64,000 nucleotides of DNA from Fulvia fulva (GCF_020509005.1 NC_063022.1:3247398-3311397), one strand, 5' to 3'; counted from the first letter of the stretch, positions 34,298-45,928 are shown. The notes: generated by a model from the sequence alone, not told the origin. Numbers and translations are program-made.

Positions 34298-36115
34298 TTA
34301 CGCTGACGTCGAGGCAGGGCCCATCCAGACGAGAAGAGTTCCCGTCCCGTACATTGAAGAAGAGATCACGTGTGCCTTTGGTGCCTGTACACCACTGCTC
34401 TGAGCTGCTTCAGCTGGTAGGGAAGGTGCCGAAGTGGCTTGAGGCAGAGCGGAGGTCGAGAGTGCAGTTTGCTGACTCGTGCTCAAGCTTGAAGTTGTCG
34501 GCTCTGGAAGCAGGGTGAAGAAGGTCGATTCAGCATCTTCTGTTGATTCTGGACGTATGGATGCTGGTGTGAGGGTACTGACGCTGACGCTCACGACCGT
34601 GACTGTGTGGTCTGCCCTCGTAGAGTTTTGAGAAGCAACACTGGGAGAGGAGGTAGAAGATGCCTTCGCCTGGGCTTTCTCCTGATGGGCAGTTGCAGTA
34701 TCTGGGTCTTCTGCTGAAGTCGGTTGTGTATCTGTTGGCTTGCTTGGTTTGATCGAAGAGGTCATGTTGTGGTAGTGCGTGCCAAGGACTTTCGACTGTA
34801 TGGGTACCGGAGCGTTGCCGTCCTTGGTAGATGTCTCTGCGATATGGCTGCTGCCCTGTACAGTCCTGGTGATGACTTCTGTGACAGTGTCTTTGGAGCA
34901 CTGCGTAACGGCGGCTGGCTTCTTGATCACACTCGCTAGCATGGTCCGGGTGATGGTGACAGTAGAGGCTGTCATCGCTTTCCTGTTCTTGACGTCTGCC
35001 TCCAACGCGTCGTAAAGTTGCCAACCTCTTTTGATGAGCCGCTGAGTTGTGTCAAGAAGGTCTTCATAGTATTCCTTGTGGGAATCTTCCCAAAAGCTTA
35101 TGACGACCTGTGCGTTAGCCATGCGGCGGTCGGTATGCGAGCCGTCGCGTTTGGCCACATTCGCTTCGTGCAAGTGAGGTGAGTTGATATCGCTCGAGTT
35201 GGATCCAGCAATGCTGCTAAAAGCGAAGGAAGACACGCCCTGTGGCTCAACAACACTACGAGTCTGCCTTTGGGGATAGTCGACGCCGAGCTTCGTCTCT
35301 TGTAGGGTCATGAGCTGGTCCAGTGTGTCCTTGATCCTGATCATGCTGTCTCTCAAGTTTTCTTGGCAATCCTGAAACTGGCCCCACTTGGCATCGGCTT
35401 GCCCTTCACAACTACTTCCGAATTGACTTGCGCGTCGATCAAGTCTCCTCTCACTAAATCTCTCGCTCTGGGGAACGGCGCCAGTGCTAGCATGCGACGT
35501 TCCGTTGTACTGGGATACATTGCTTGCAGTAGTGTCACGCGCGTGCATGGCTTGGCCAGCACTCGGCGTATGTCCCGCAGCGAGACCCTCCTTGAGAATC
35601 CTCTCTTCGGTCTTTTTCAGCTGGTCTAGAACAATCTTTTCCTTGCCCAGAATGATAGCCCGTCGGTTCTTACACTTTTCAAGGTACGTTTGAATTTCCC
35701 CAAGTTCTTTGTTGGCTCCAGATTCACACTTGCCCAATGCGCTCGATACGTCCCGTCGTACATGCTCCGCAGTATCATGTGCTTCTTTACCGGGTCCGGG
35801 CAGCTGTTGACACAGTAATGCGTCATACGTCAAATCGTATGTGCCGTCTCGGATGTTATCGATGAGGATCTGTGTCACACGAACGTGCGTCCTCCGTTGT
35901 GCGTTGGAGCTTCGGCATACGACCAGCTCTGCGCAGTGCCGTGTTGTAGGCATGCCCGTGTAATTTCCTCGATGGGAGGAATTGTTCGCAGTGCCATCTG
36001 TCAGTGTGGGCTGCGGCTCGAGTGGATCAGCAGTCGTCGAACTCGCTATCGTGGGTTCTGGTTTGCTTTTCGGGTTGGCATCACGCCGACGTCCAGGGAA
36101 AAGCTCGTGCATCAT
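34298..36115 (-). CDS. Large protein of unknown function: Cys-containing N part, coiled coil, Ser/Thr-rich tail
   Basis: The frame from the first Met (MMHELFPGRRRD at 36115) gives 605 aa. It is open upstream to about 36215 without a Met (RIVDLWPQQCGYLADKC), so a further 5' exon is possible. Residues about 60-250 are helical with several Cys (CAELVVCRSS, CESGANKELG, CKNRRAIILGKEKI). A coiled-coil-like stretch (EKIVLDQLKKTEERIL) and a helix around WEDSHKEYYEDLLDTTQRLI follow. The last 200 residues are dominated by Ser and Thr (such as TVTVVSVSVSTLTP), as in mucin-like extracellular regions. Thr-Val-Thr strings of this sort are common in fungal surface proteins. I recognise no family. It is divergently arranged with the next large unknown gene. 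Confidence 0.6.
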   Translation of the reverse strand: MMHELFPGRRRDANPKSKPEPTIASSTTADPLEPQPTLTDGTANNSSHRGNYTGMPTTRHCAELVVCRSSNAQRRTHVRVTQILIDNIRDGTYDLTYDALLCQQLPGPGKEAHDTAEHVRRDVSSALGKCESGANKELGEIQTYLEKCKNRRAIILGKEKIVLDQLKKTEERILKEGLAAGHTPSAGQAMHARDTTASNVSQYNGTSHASTGAVPQSERFSERRLDRRASQFGSSCEGQADAKWGQFQDCQENLRDSMIRIKDTLDQLMTLQETKLGVDYPQRQTRSVVEPQGVSSFAFSSIAGSNSSDINSPHLHEANVAKRDGSHTDRRMANAQVVISFWEDSHKEYYEDLLDTTQRLIKRGWQLYDALEADVKNRKAMTASTVTITRTMLASVIKKPAAVTQCSKDTVTEVITRTVQGSSHIAETSTKDGNAPVPIQSKVLGTHYHNMTSSIKPSKPTDTQPTSAEDPDTATAHQEKAQAKASSTSSPSVASQNSTRADHTVTVVSVSVSTLTPASIRPESTEDAESTFFTLLPEPTTSSLSTSQQTALSTSALPQATSAPSLPAEAAQSSGVQAPKAHVISSSMYGTGTLLVWMGPASTSA

Positions 36116-37273
36116 ATCGCACTTATCTGCAAGGTAGCCGCATTGTTGTGGCCACAAGTCGACGATTCTCCTTGCATCTTCGATGGTTCTAATAGCATCT
36201 CTGTTCTACTCTCATCAACACATCAGAGCGAGGGGTAGATTCAAGTTCTGCTGACAAGACTGAATCCAAGGACATGATGTCTGTGTATCGACCTACATGT
36301 ACATGACTTGAGGTGCTATGCTCTAGCCTGAGGGGAGGTGTCCGAGGGCGCCCGTTATACATTGCTGCTAGGGCACACTTGTCACCTAGTGCTGATTGCT
36401 AGCCCAGTACAAGCAAAGGATGAATCCGTGGCAAGCCTGAGCGGTGGGCGGCCATGTTTTCCCACGCACGCTGCGAGCAATGTCCAGCTCGTATGAAGTT
36501 GCGGCAATGAACTGTTGGTCCGTGCTCTGCGGTACGACTTGGTCTTGTAACACCCTCGTTGTATCGATGAGCAGTAGAAGTCCAGTCGTGGGTCGTCGAC
36601 TGGACGAAGCTATTCTATTCTAGTCCCGCAACGTGAAAGGCATGAAGGTGGAGTTCGGTCCGCTCGGAACCAAGATGCGGATATTCTACTCCCGAGTCCT
36701 CTCTCAAGTTTCGCCCAGCTCCAACAACGACACCCCCTCGTCTGATGTGGGACACAGATGCCGCAAGGACGTCGAGCTCATTCAGGCGCCACCCAATGCC
36801 GCCATTGTCGCTCTCTGGTAGCTGGGCCGCTAACCTCAGGCTTGATCATACCGCTTCCCTTATCACCGCGAGCTACTGGATGTTGCTCTTTTCCTGCTTA
36901 CCTCGACGTGCAGAGAGAACAAGCCCCCTCGTCCGTCACACGGTACACACAGTCGGCACCTCGCGACCTCTGTCGACCCCTCGGCTCGTCAGTTGTTAGC
37001 TACAAGAGTTGTCCACGCACCGTCGCAGGCGGAAAGATACACCCGATCGAGACACGTTGATCTGGTGCCATTGGCGGAGCAGAAGTCGACAAAGAAGTCA
37101 TGACACGATGATTTGGTGCGCTGGACCATCTATGGCACGCCTCTTGTCAGAGATGTGCGCGATATGACTGAGGTAGGCACTCGTGGTCATCTCCTCTGGT
37201 CCTTTGCACGTCTGTTGCCTGCTCTTGATTCAGGCCAAGGGGTGGGTTCTAGCCTGCCTGAGGCGACCGTCGA
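36116..37273. promoter_or_regulatory. 1.2-kb divergent intergenic region
   Basis: This separates two large genes of unknown function that are transcribed away from each other, so it must contain both promoters and any missing 5' exon of the left gene. Open frames at 36633-37060 look random. No motif is claimed. Confidence 0.4.
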
Positions 37274-40200
37274 ATGTTCATGGCAAAGCTGGTGGCAATA
37301 TGGCGGGCCTTATGTCTCATCGCTCCAGTGTGTTATGCAACATCGTCAAGCACCCGGCCCAAAGATCCCGGAGACAAAGTACCTGTCACTTTGCGTCAAG
37401 CGCTCCCCCCTGGAGAAGCGCCTATCTTCGTCGAGCAATCACTCAGGCCAAAATCGAATCACACCTTCTGCCACGTTTATCCTGAGGGAGGTACGTTATG
37501 TATCAGAAGCTAATTCTTACCGATGCTAAGATCACTCACCAGATCACAATGAACTCGATTGCACGACGGCTTATCATGAGGACTATACCTACGTCGACCT
37601 CGAACAGATCGAGCCCCTACTGGTGAACCAGCGGGTACTCTGCGATGAGAGAGCTGTCGCTGCTCATGACACTGATATAGTACTGCTGTTCATCAACCAG
37701 GATGCTACCAAACTTGCAAACACAGCATGGGGCTCTGGGGAAGACTTGGTCTTCGTGATTGAAGATCCTCATTGTTTCCAAATGGCTGGAGATCGTTCCT
37801 TTTACCTGTGGGTCTCGTCGGTAGCGTTATGCTCAGCGTACTGACTGGTATATAGCTCGGACGGCATTGATTGGGACTTTGAGGAGATGCGGGCCATCAT
37901 TCATGCAACACCCTTGTGGGCCAGGATCGACATGAAGTCAGGATGGGCTCATAGTATCACGACAGGCATGGCGGCCGTGCCACCAGGATACTTCCCAGAT
38001 CCGAGGCCCAGTTCTGGCTATGTGCCGCGTGAGTCACAGCAAGTTTGCAATCAAACCAGCACTGATTCGCCACAGATCTCAATGCCGAAGTCTCGAAGCG
38101 GCAGACAAAAGGCGTTGCCGCCGGTGTTTGCGTCGCAGGTGTCATTCTAGGTGGGCCGTTCTTCGGCCTGCAAGCCTGTGCTATCGGTGCTCCTTATTAT
38201 GCCATCTTGACGGAAATTATGAAAGCAAATGAGATGTCCCCGAGCGTAAGGATTGGAACCCTTATTTCCTTCCTTGGACCTGTCTTTGCGCCGCTCGGTG
38301 TCGCCACAGTGGCCCTTAGTGCGTTCGTTGTACCGGCATATATATCTTGGATCAAAGACTGGGACTACAACCTCGACAAAATATGGATGATTCCTTGGGG
38401 TCTGTCTGGGGAGAAAGAGCGGTAAGTCGGTGGGCCTACCAATGTCGCTCAAGCACTGACACTGCGATAGGAAACTCCTTGATGAGTACATCAAGATACC
38501 GCGCGTCACCGCTACTTGTCCGAACTGCCACATCATCGGCAAGTTCAAGGCCACGCTACGTCTGAAGTTCGATCTGAGGGGAAAGAAGCACAAAGGACCA
38601 CCTGAATGTATCAACAGTCCAGAGGAGCTTGAAGACGATGGCAGGAAAAAGCACCCGAAGCGCGATCTGCCCGGTGGTCCGAGGCTCTCACACGCAATGG
38701 TAACAACTTGCTCGCTGTTTGAGGTACTGCTTTGCCTGACTGATAGCAGTATGCCGAATATGAACGCATCGCAATGCACCTCAAACGCAGTGAATTCGAG
38801 ACACCGGATTCCGATCCAAGAACAGGCCGTACACCACATCACGACAAGCACTTCAAGCGAGACGAGCCCTGTGACCATGCAAGTAGCATGAGTTATCCTT
38901 TTTGCATCGACGAGCAGATGAGAAATTACCATGCGAAATGCGACCCTTATCTCGACAACCTGCTGCTGCATCCCACTGCCGTCCTCAAAGAGGGTATTAT
39001 CTGCTTATTCCGCTGGGGTCACTGCTGGGACAAATTTCACGAAGCAGCCGCATTCTATGACGACTTCGAAGACTACGCGTTGAAAATTGTGCAAAGGCAT
39101 ATAGAGGAGGCCAAGTTTGAGCTAGAGGTCGAAGAAGAGATCGATATTCATGTACAGCCGCAATTGCTGCTGGACATCAGTGCCGGCTTGTGGTTTGATG
39201 TAGACTTTGGCGTCGAGTCGCTGAAGGAAGGGCCGGTTATCTCTTGGGGATTCCTGGTGAGCTCAGGCACTGGAGGTTCTGCACCGAGTAAGCTGCCCAC
39301 AGTAACTCTTTCGGTGCTCTGTACTCATTGTTTGTGCTGATGCGGAGTAGTCATTGCAAACGGACCTGGAAGCTTAGGAACCAAAAAGCAATCTGGCTTT
39401 AGTGGAAACGACGGCGGGAAAAAGGTTGGATCGGTGGGTTCATGTATGATGTCTGATTGTAATACCAGCTGACTTCCGCAGGGTAATGGTTTGGGTAAGA
39501 TGACTTGGTGTTTACCAGTGTTGCGATTTGAGCGGGTAATTGCCGCGGGTCTGAAAGCCAACATCACGCTGCCCGGATTGAGCGCCAAGATCGGGGTAGG
39601 GAACCTGACATTGGATCTCACCAAACCAAAAGACAGTATCGTGAAGTCAGACATGGCAATTGAGCTGAAGTATTTGAAGGCTCGTGTTGATATTGCGAAT
39701 GATCCCTGGATCACTTCATCATGGAGCATAGGCCCGGCTTTCGACTTCACGTTGACGCCCAACCTCAATCCTGGCGCACCCGCGCAGGGCTGGAGCAACG
39801 ACTACATACATCCACCCATAGGTTTTGGTGGACACTTTGTAAGAGTTGACCCTGTCTCATGGGTGACTGTTGTGCTGATGCTACTTAAAGGAAATCATCA
39901 AGGTTGAATACAAAGTAGCAGGTGCTGCGGGTACGTCACTACCGCCAAAGTCATTCATTCAAAAGCTTAATCATACACAGTGGACGACCCAGTATGTAAA
40001 GAACTGAAAGGCGAGGAGTGGACTCGACCCGGCTGGATGTTCGAAGTCGATGTCCGAACCGGTTGCAGATTCTACGCATCATTCTTTGGTATTCGTATCG
40101 ACAGCAACCAAATTGGCCAACTTCAGAAGAAAACCTACGCCGCAAAGGGCCTCTACTGGTCCGCAAGAGTATTCGCGCATTGCGATATGTTCGATGGCGA

Positions 40201-40801
40201 CGAGGGTGTGGGAGACCATGTTGCCCGCGCGATCAACCTAGCCCTAGACCTCATTCAAGAGCCGATCGCAGCTATCATGGATAAGATCTCCGACGAATTG
40301 AATGCGCCTAAACACTTCGCGATCACGGACAATGAGGACATGGACTACATGCCGACATCTGAAGGCAGGAGATTGGGATGGGAAGCTTTCCAGATGGCAC
40401 ATGGCTTGGATGCTTGGTACGGACCGGGGGTAGATTACCTGCTACCCGGGCGGCCTCAACCTAAGGAAGTGTGCGAAGCCGATGGTACTGTCCTGAAAAA
40501 GCTTGGAGCGGAGCCAGCCGATTGTAGATTTCTGAGCCAGGATGCGAAGTTCAACTACAGTAGGATGGACAGCGAAGCAGCTTCTGCTGTATCTGCTGCT
40601 AACGCCGCGGGTCTGACCCTAATTATTGGAACCGCGACCACGACGCAGACGCCACCGAGCTCCACTTTATCTACGGTCACTCGTCCTCTGCCAGCTTCGA
40701 CTCCCCAGGTTACACTGCCCCCAGGTGTCTCTGATGGGAAGGCTGAGTTGCAGGATGCCAAGGACGTGATGGACTGCAAATGGCTGGGGCGCTGCTCTTA
40801 A
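37274..40801 (+). CDS. Ten-exon secreted or membrane protein of unknown function
   Basis: Exons: 37274-37490, 37543-37807, 37856-38028, 38076-38421, 38471-38699, 38750-39287, 39351-39433, 39482-39838, 39891-39930, 39981-40801. All splice phases agree and give 1,022 aa. A signal peptide (MAKLVAIWRALCLIAPVCYA) starts the protein. An N-terminal domain follows (VIEDPHCFQMAGDRSFYL, SDGIDWDFEEMRAII). Exon 4 holds two hydrophobic segments (GVAAGVCVAGVILGGPFFG and PVFAPLGVATVALSAFVVP). A CPNCHIIGKF zinc-knuckle-like motif, a charged helical part and a long beta-rich region follow (LLLDISAGLWFDVDFGVES, DFTLTPNLNPGAP). The C terminus is Thr/Pro rich. Cys are spread through the protein. The SDGIDWDFE string recalls a GH18 DGxDxDxE motif, but its surroundings do not fit a chitinase. 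I know no matching family. Confidence 0.78.
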
Positions 40802-41967
40802 GACTTCGCTCATACGGGACTCGACGACGAACAGCTAGGAGCTGGGTGATTGTGATGCAGCGCTACGAAGACCGCTGACTTTGTAAGCACGAGGTGCTGC
40901 CCACATCGAGCAGTCTCCCGCGAGCCACATAGCTCTGCGATTAACAACGACGAAGAGACATGGGAGGTAGATTGAACACATCGCTAATTGGATGCTGCTA
41001 CGTCTATACTAAGGAGATGGTTTGCTTGATGTCCAAACCTCGTTGGCGCGAAGTACTACATTAATATTTAGTGAAAATATGAACGCTATGGTGCTACCAT
41101 CTTTGTGCGACTGCATACCGTATGTACCAGGTTCTGCCGTTACCTAAGCCTGAGCAGCGTCGCCCCAGGATCAGCTACCCCGGCCACCTGTCAGCCCACG
41201 ATGTCGGCTTGTGCCTTACTTTGCAGACCGTGAACCTACTGTACCCTCATCGCATACGAAACGAAGTATACGAGCGATTTCAGTGACATCGCTGAGCCTT
41301 CGAGATATATAGGCCGCGGCGACGCTGTGTAAGGAGCCATGCAGCCTCACGTTCGCAGGATCCCTGGTGCTAATCTTGCCATTGCCGCTAATCTACAAGT
41401 GCTGATCTGACTGATACCAGGGCTCGAGAGTTGAACACCACTCTTCCAGAAGATCAACGTTGTGGTGTCTCTGGTAGAAATTATTCCCAGCACCATACAC
41501 ACGATATTAATCACCTTACAACCGCCTCAAGCATCCTCGCTCAATCCTGATAGACCTTACTAACACCTACTATCAAATGCCCACAAGCATTGGAGCCGTA
41601 CCGTACATGAACTCGGTGCCAAGTCGACTCTACCAGGTCTATTCCTTGCATGTCCACTCTCCAACCAAACACACGTCGTTGCTCCACCGTTCACCAAGAA
41701 AAGACAGAGAGGACAGTCGTTCAACACCCCGGCGTCTAGAACAAAGCACTTTGTCTTCTTCCATGCATCCGAACTCAACTTCCCTCGTCACCTCCACTGC
41801 TCCGCACGTAGTGACCGACTAGCTGCCAGAAACCATGTCACTCAGCCTCCGCCTGCGCTGCTGAGATCCGAATCATTACAAGCATCAACTCTTGGTGTCG
41901 AAGCCGGCCCTCGAGGAAGGCATCGCCGGTCATCGTCATCGACACGACTTATGTGACGTCGATAAGA
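40802..41967. other. Intergenic, no gene supported
   Basis: 1.17 kb. A plus-strand frame at 41577-41822 is Ser/Arg-rich without a signature. The region should hold the promoter of the membrane protein that follows. Confidence 0.5.
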
Positions 41968-42982
41968 ATGGTCTCTGGCCACGCCTCTCCTGCAGCCATA
42001 TACACGGCAATCTGGACGACAACTCTCCTGGCGATCCTTGCGGTGGCGTTACGGATTTTTACGACAGCTGTTATTGTGAGGCAGCTTAAGTGTGATGATT
42101 ACTTGATTCTTGGGAGTTTGGGGTTTGTGATTGTGTTTACGGGTATGGTTACGTTGGAGAGTGAGTTGGTCTGTCGAGTGTTGTCGAGGGGATGGTATCG
42201 TGGGATGGGAATGCGCGGCTGATGTGGATGGTAGCATATAATGGACTCGGACGGCATCAGGCTAGTCTTAGCAACACTGAACGGACGAATCTTTTGCGAT
42301 GGCTTTGGATCTCCATTATACTGTACCACATAGGGCTGGGCCTGGCGAAGCTATCGATCGCGAGTGCAGCGTGTGTCTATCATTAGTACGTTACACTGAC
42401 GAGGCTTCTCTGTCCAGGTGTCGCAATGCCTACGCGTCTTTGGCTCAACACGCAAATTCGTAATCGCCTGCTACATCGTCGGCGCCATCCTGATCGCCTT
42501 CACCGTCTTCATCACCGTCTTCCTCTGCAAACCAGTCTTCCACTTCTGGCATCCTGAACGACCCGGGACCTGCCTTCCCAGACTTCCAGTACGGTCAGTA
42601 GTCCCCACACACACCGACAACCAACCTCACCACCCTCCCGTCCTACGCCACTTCTAACACCCCACCCAGGTTCATCAACTCCGCCCCCGGCGTCCTAAGC
42701 GACATCCTAGTCGCGACCCTCCCCCTCCCCGTCCCCCAATCGCTAAACCTCCCCAACCGCCAAAAATGCACGCTAACCTCCATCTTCGCCCTCAGCGGCG
42801 CCATCTACATCATCATCACGATCATCCACTTCTACGCCCTCTACGCTATAACCTCCCCTGACGACCCCAGCTACGAGAACCCCCAAACAGCGCTTTCCTC
42901 CAACCTCGAAGCTTCCGCGTCCACAATAGATAGCTACTTGCCAACCTACAACGCCTTCATCGCGAAACATTTCCCCAAGTAG
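41968..42982 (+). CDS. PTH11/fungal rhodopsin-domain-like membrane protein, possibly C-terminally truncated
   Basis: Exons 41968-42160, 42235-about 42374, 42418-42593 and 42670-42982. The order of features is that of the fungal Rhodopsin_fungal (SAT4/PTH11-like) family: an N-terminal helix followed by RIFTTAVIVRQLKCDDYLIL, AYNGLGRHQ, WISIILYHIGLGLAKLSIAS, LRVFGSTRKF, a TM helix ending FLCKPVFHFWHPERPGTC, FINSAPGVLSDILVATLPLP and another helix (IFALSGAIYIIITIIHFYAL). The usual seventh helix is present in a poor form (SNLEASASTIDSYLPTYNAF) and the frame stops at TAG 42980-42982. A Gly/Ser/Thr-rich tail typical of the family is open further on (about 43050-43272), so the stop may be a mutation or a missed intron. 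Intron 2 boundaries are uncertain. Confidence 0.72.
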
Positions 42983-43605
42983 AATTCTAGCATGGCTCGC
43001 TAGGTAGGGGCCCGAGAGAAGAAAATATCATCCGGATTGAGTTGAGGTGTTGGATCCGGGGCGCCGACGAGCGGGAGTGGGGCGACGGGCGGTGCGAGGG
43101 GTAGTCGTAATAGTAAGCAGACGACACAGGGAGGGAGTGAAGCTTCGAGGGGATCGAGCGAGACTACGACGCAGGTTGGGACGTTGACGGGGATTGGGGA
43201 GCAGGAAAGGAGGGGGCAGGAGGAGGGCCAGATTGCGTTGGGGTTGGTATTGGCGGGGTATCATGTGGTGTGAGTGGAAATGGGGTTCCGGGCGGGAAAG
43301 ATTGTGTGGCGCGAGCCGTGTAGTAATGCGATGATACTCTTGAGATATTTCTGCTTTTTTGCGTTGCGGGGACGATATGGAGAAGCGCGGGTGGGACGCT
43401 TCGAGTGGAGATGACGGAAGGAATCGCTGTTGACGTGGGTGAACAGTGCCAAATGGAATGAAGAAGTAATGCACGAGAGGCTGTAATCTTCTGTCGTAAC
43501 GCCTTGGCTTCAAATGCTGAGCAGCCATCCTCAAAACGCCGCGATGCGCTGTATATCGCTCCAAATCCCCCTGCCATAGAAAGCAACATCCAAAAGTACC
43601 CTCGC
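42983..43605. other. Region after the PTH11-like gene, with a tail-like open frame
   Basis: From about 43050 to 43272 a plus-strand frame reads a Gly/Ser/Thr/Gln-rich sequence (such as GSGAPTSGSGATGGARGS) like the cytoplasmic tails of PTH11-type proteins. It is not joined to the gene by any splice I can confirm. The rest is the 3' flank of VPS4. Confidence 0.4.
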
Positions 43606-44958
43606 TCATGCGCCCTCACTCCCAAACTCCTTCGTCCAATCCTCATTCCTATGCAGATCCTCCCCACTGACCGTCGGCCGCGAAGCCTTGATCGCCTTGA
43701 TGAAGTCCTTGACCTGCAGCGGCGGCTCCAGTAACTGCTCAGTCTCCACTTGTGTCCAATTCATCTCCATCGCTCCTTCATCCCCAGGCGAACAAGGCGT
43801 CAACTTCTCCTCCCCATCCACTGTGACCTTCTTGTAATGTGTCGCCGTCTGGATCTTCCTCACAGGCTGCATCAACGCATCTTGCACCGCGATACTGATA
43901 TCACTTCCCGAGTATCCTTCTGAATACTTTGCCAGCGTTCTGTAGTCGTCTGCTTGTAGCTCGCAGGGTGTGTTGCCGACTGCGAGTTCGAACATTCGCA
44001 TTCGCGCGGGCTGGTCGGGGAGGGAGATGTGTACTCGTCGCTGGAATCGTCTTCGTATCGCTGCATCGAGTTGCCAGGGGATGTTCGTTGCGCCGAGGAT
44101 GAGGACGCCTTTGCTGTCGCGGCCTACACCGTCCATTTGGACGAGCAGTTCTGTCTTGATACGTCGTGATGCTTCGGATTCTCCTTCTCCTCGGGGGCCA
44201 CAGAGGGCATCGATTTCGTCGATGAAGATGATGGAGGGTTTGTTTTCGCGGGCGAGGTTGAAGAGCTGTTTAACCAATCTGTCGTGGTGTCAGTATCGCG
44301 GCCTGCCAGCCAGGGTAGATCATTCTTACCGTTCCGACTCTCCCATCCACTTGCTGACCAGATCTGACGAACTCACGCTGAAGAAGGTACTGTTCGCCTC
44401 CGTCGCGACTGCTTTCGCAAGATACGATTTACCCGTACCGGGCGGCCCATACAGCAGTATTCCCTTCCACGGCTGCCTCTTTCCAGTGAACAGATGTGGA
44501 AACTTGATGGGTAATATGACGGCCTCCTTCAGCGCCTCCTTCGCACCCTCCAGACCAGCGACATCTTCCCACTTGATGTTCGGCTTGTCCGTCAAGATGG
44601 CACCCGCCAGCGCTCCCCTCAACTTCTTGCTGTCTGCATCCTGCTCGTCGTCCTCATTCTGGCCTTTCCCGGCACCATTGGACGCTTTGCCGTTAGCACC
44701 CATCGCCGCCGGTTTCCGTTTGCCGTCCTGTTCTGCCAAGTGGTTCTTGAGCTTCTCTGCGCGCTCCATGTATTCGCCTGCCTTCTGCCTGATCATCTCC
44801 TTTGACTTTGCGTTCTTCTCCCATTTCAACGCCAGCATGAAGAGCTCGAGTGCTTGGTAGTATTGTTGGTATGCTTTGTCGTAGTCGCCTGCCGTGTCCA
44901 TCTCGATTGCCTTCTTGACCTGCTCTATCGCACGTCCCAGGAAGTCGGTGTTCGACAT
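43606..44958 (-). CDS. VPS4: AAA ATPase Vps4, ESCRT-III disassembly
   Basis: Exons 44958-44330 and 44278-43606 with a GTAAGA...CAG intron give 433 aa, the normal Vps4 length. The N-terminal MIT domain ([20 protein letters not shown] to about residue 80) binds ESCRT-III tails. A Lys/Asp-rich linker leads to one AAA domain: Walker [21 protein letters not shown], Walker [13 protein letters not shown], the pore loop KWMGESER, the sensor [13 protein letters not shown] and the arginine fingers IRRRFQRRV. The beta domain ([20 protein letters not shown]) and the C-terminal helix ([11 protein letters not shown]) are present. It acts on endosomal membranes in multivesicular body sorting. All key residues are intact. 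Confidence 0.97.
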
Positions 44959-45378
44959 GGTGGAGGGGCTTGGGTGTGTTCAATGGGAAGGCAGGCCTCG
45001 TCCTGCAAGGTATCGTGGTGGCGTTCCCGATGTGGTGTATCTTTGGGTACTACCAGGCGACTCAGCAGACTGTCAGCGCTTGCAAATCGGATGTGTCGTG
45101 GATGTTGTTCGTCATGTTCTCGACCACCATGTCGCACGCGCGAAACGTGGGGCAACCGCTGCCCAGTGCCGAGAAGCGGAAGGCCCGAGCGCCCTCTCCC
45201 ACGTGAAGGCGTGGGGTCTTCGTACTTTGCAGACAGCACCGTCACTCCATCACAACATCAACCTCAAGCTGCTACTCATCTCCTGCACTGCACTCAAGCA
45301 TTACCCGAACCTGGCAGGGTCAGAATCGTCCACTTGACACTCTCATCCTCGCTACTCATCCACTTCGTTTCCCCCACC
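44959..45378. promoter_or_regulatory. Bidirectional promoter region of VPS4 and prefoldin 6
   Basis: 420 bases between divergent housekeeping genes. Several frames are open by chance; none is supported as a gene. Confidence 0.5.
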
Positions 45379-45909
45379 ATGGCCGAACGAGCACAACTCA
45401 ACAGTCTCTCAGACGAATACCAGAGCCTGCAAACAGGTAAACACGGCCTTCCTGACCTCGTGATGGCACAGGCTAATCTGTCGGTAGAACTCAGCACACT
45501 CGTCTCAGCACGTCAAAAGCTCGAGTCACAACAACAAGAGAACGTAGGCGTTCAGAAGGAGTTCAATGGCTTGGCAGACGACGCCACAATCTACAAACTC
45601 GTTGGCCCAGTGTTACTGAAGCAAGACACGACCGAAGCGAAGAGTACAGTAGATGGAAGGTTGAGTTACATAGAGCAAGAAATGTGGGTGCTAACTATTC
45701 CCTCTCTTGAGGCTATGGCTCCTCGTTGCTTCGCTGACTTTTGTGTAGTAAGAGAATCGAAGGAAGCATCAAAGGCATCCAGGAGAAGAGCGAAGGAAAG
45801 AAGATGGAGGTCAGTTGTCGCTTTATTGTACCTTCTTTGTTGTTGGCAATTGCTGATCGTGATGCAGATTCTTCAGATCCAGTCGCAAATGCAGCAGGCT
45901 CAGTCGTAG
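45379..45909 (+). CDS. YKE2: Prefoldin subunit 6
   Basis: Exons 45379-45436, 45488-45683, 45749-45809 and 45868-45909 give 118 aa, the usual size of a beta-type prefoldin subunit. Splicing the first 51-nt intron joins DEYQSLQT to ELSTLVSARQKLESQQQEN, matching the conserved first coiled coil of Pfd6. The beta-hairpin region reads YKLVGPVLLKQDTTEAKSTV, and the second coiled coil continues KRIEGSIKGIQEKSEGKKME to a Gln-rich end. Prefoldin delivers unfolded actin and tubulin to the CCT chaperonin in the cytosol. The 51-nt intron is in frame and free of stops, so retained transcripts would code for a 17-residue insertion. Confidence 0.93.
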   Translation: MAERAQLNSLSDEYQSLQTGKHGLPDLVMAQANLSVELSTLVSARQKLESQQQENVGVQKEFNGLADDATIYKLVGPVLLKQDTTEAKSTVDGRLSYIEQEMWVLTIPSLEAMAPRCFADFCVVRESKEASKASRRRAKERRWRSVVALLYLLCCWQLLIVMQILQIQSQMQQAQS

Positions 45910-45928
45910 TACTGCGCGCCTCACCACA

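Noticed and set aside
37874..37900. GH18 chitinase motif (SDGIDWDFE)
   Set aside because: Only this short string fits. The barrel strands before and after it are absent and the surrounding domain order is different, so I do not call the gene a chitinase.
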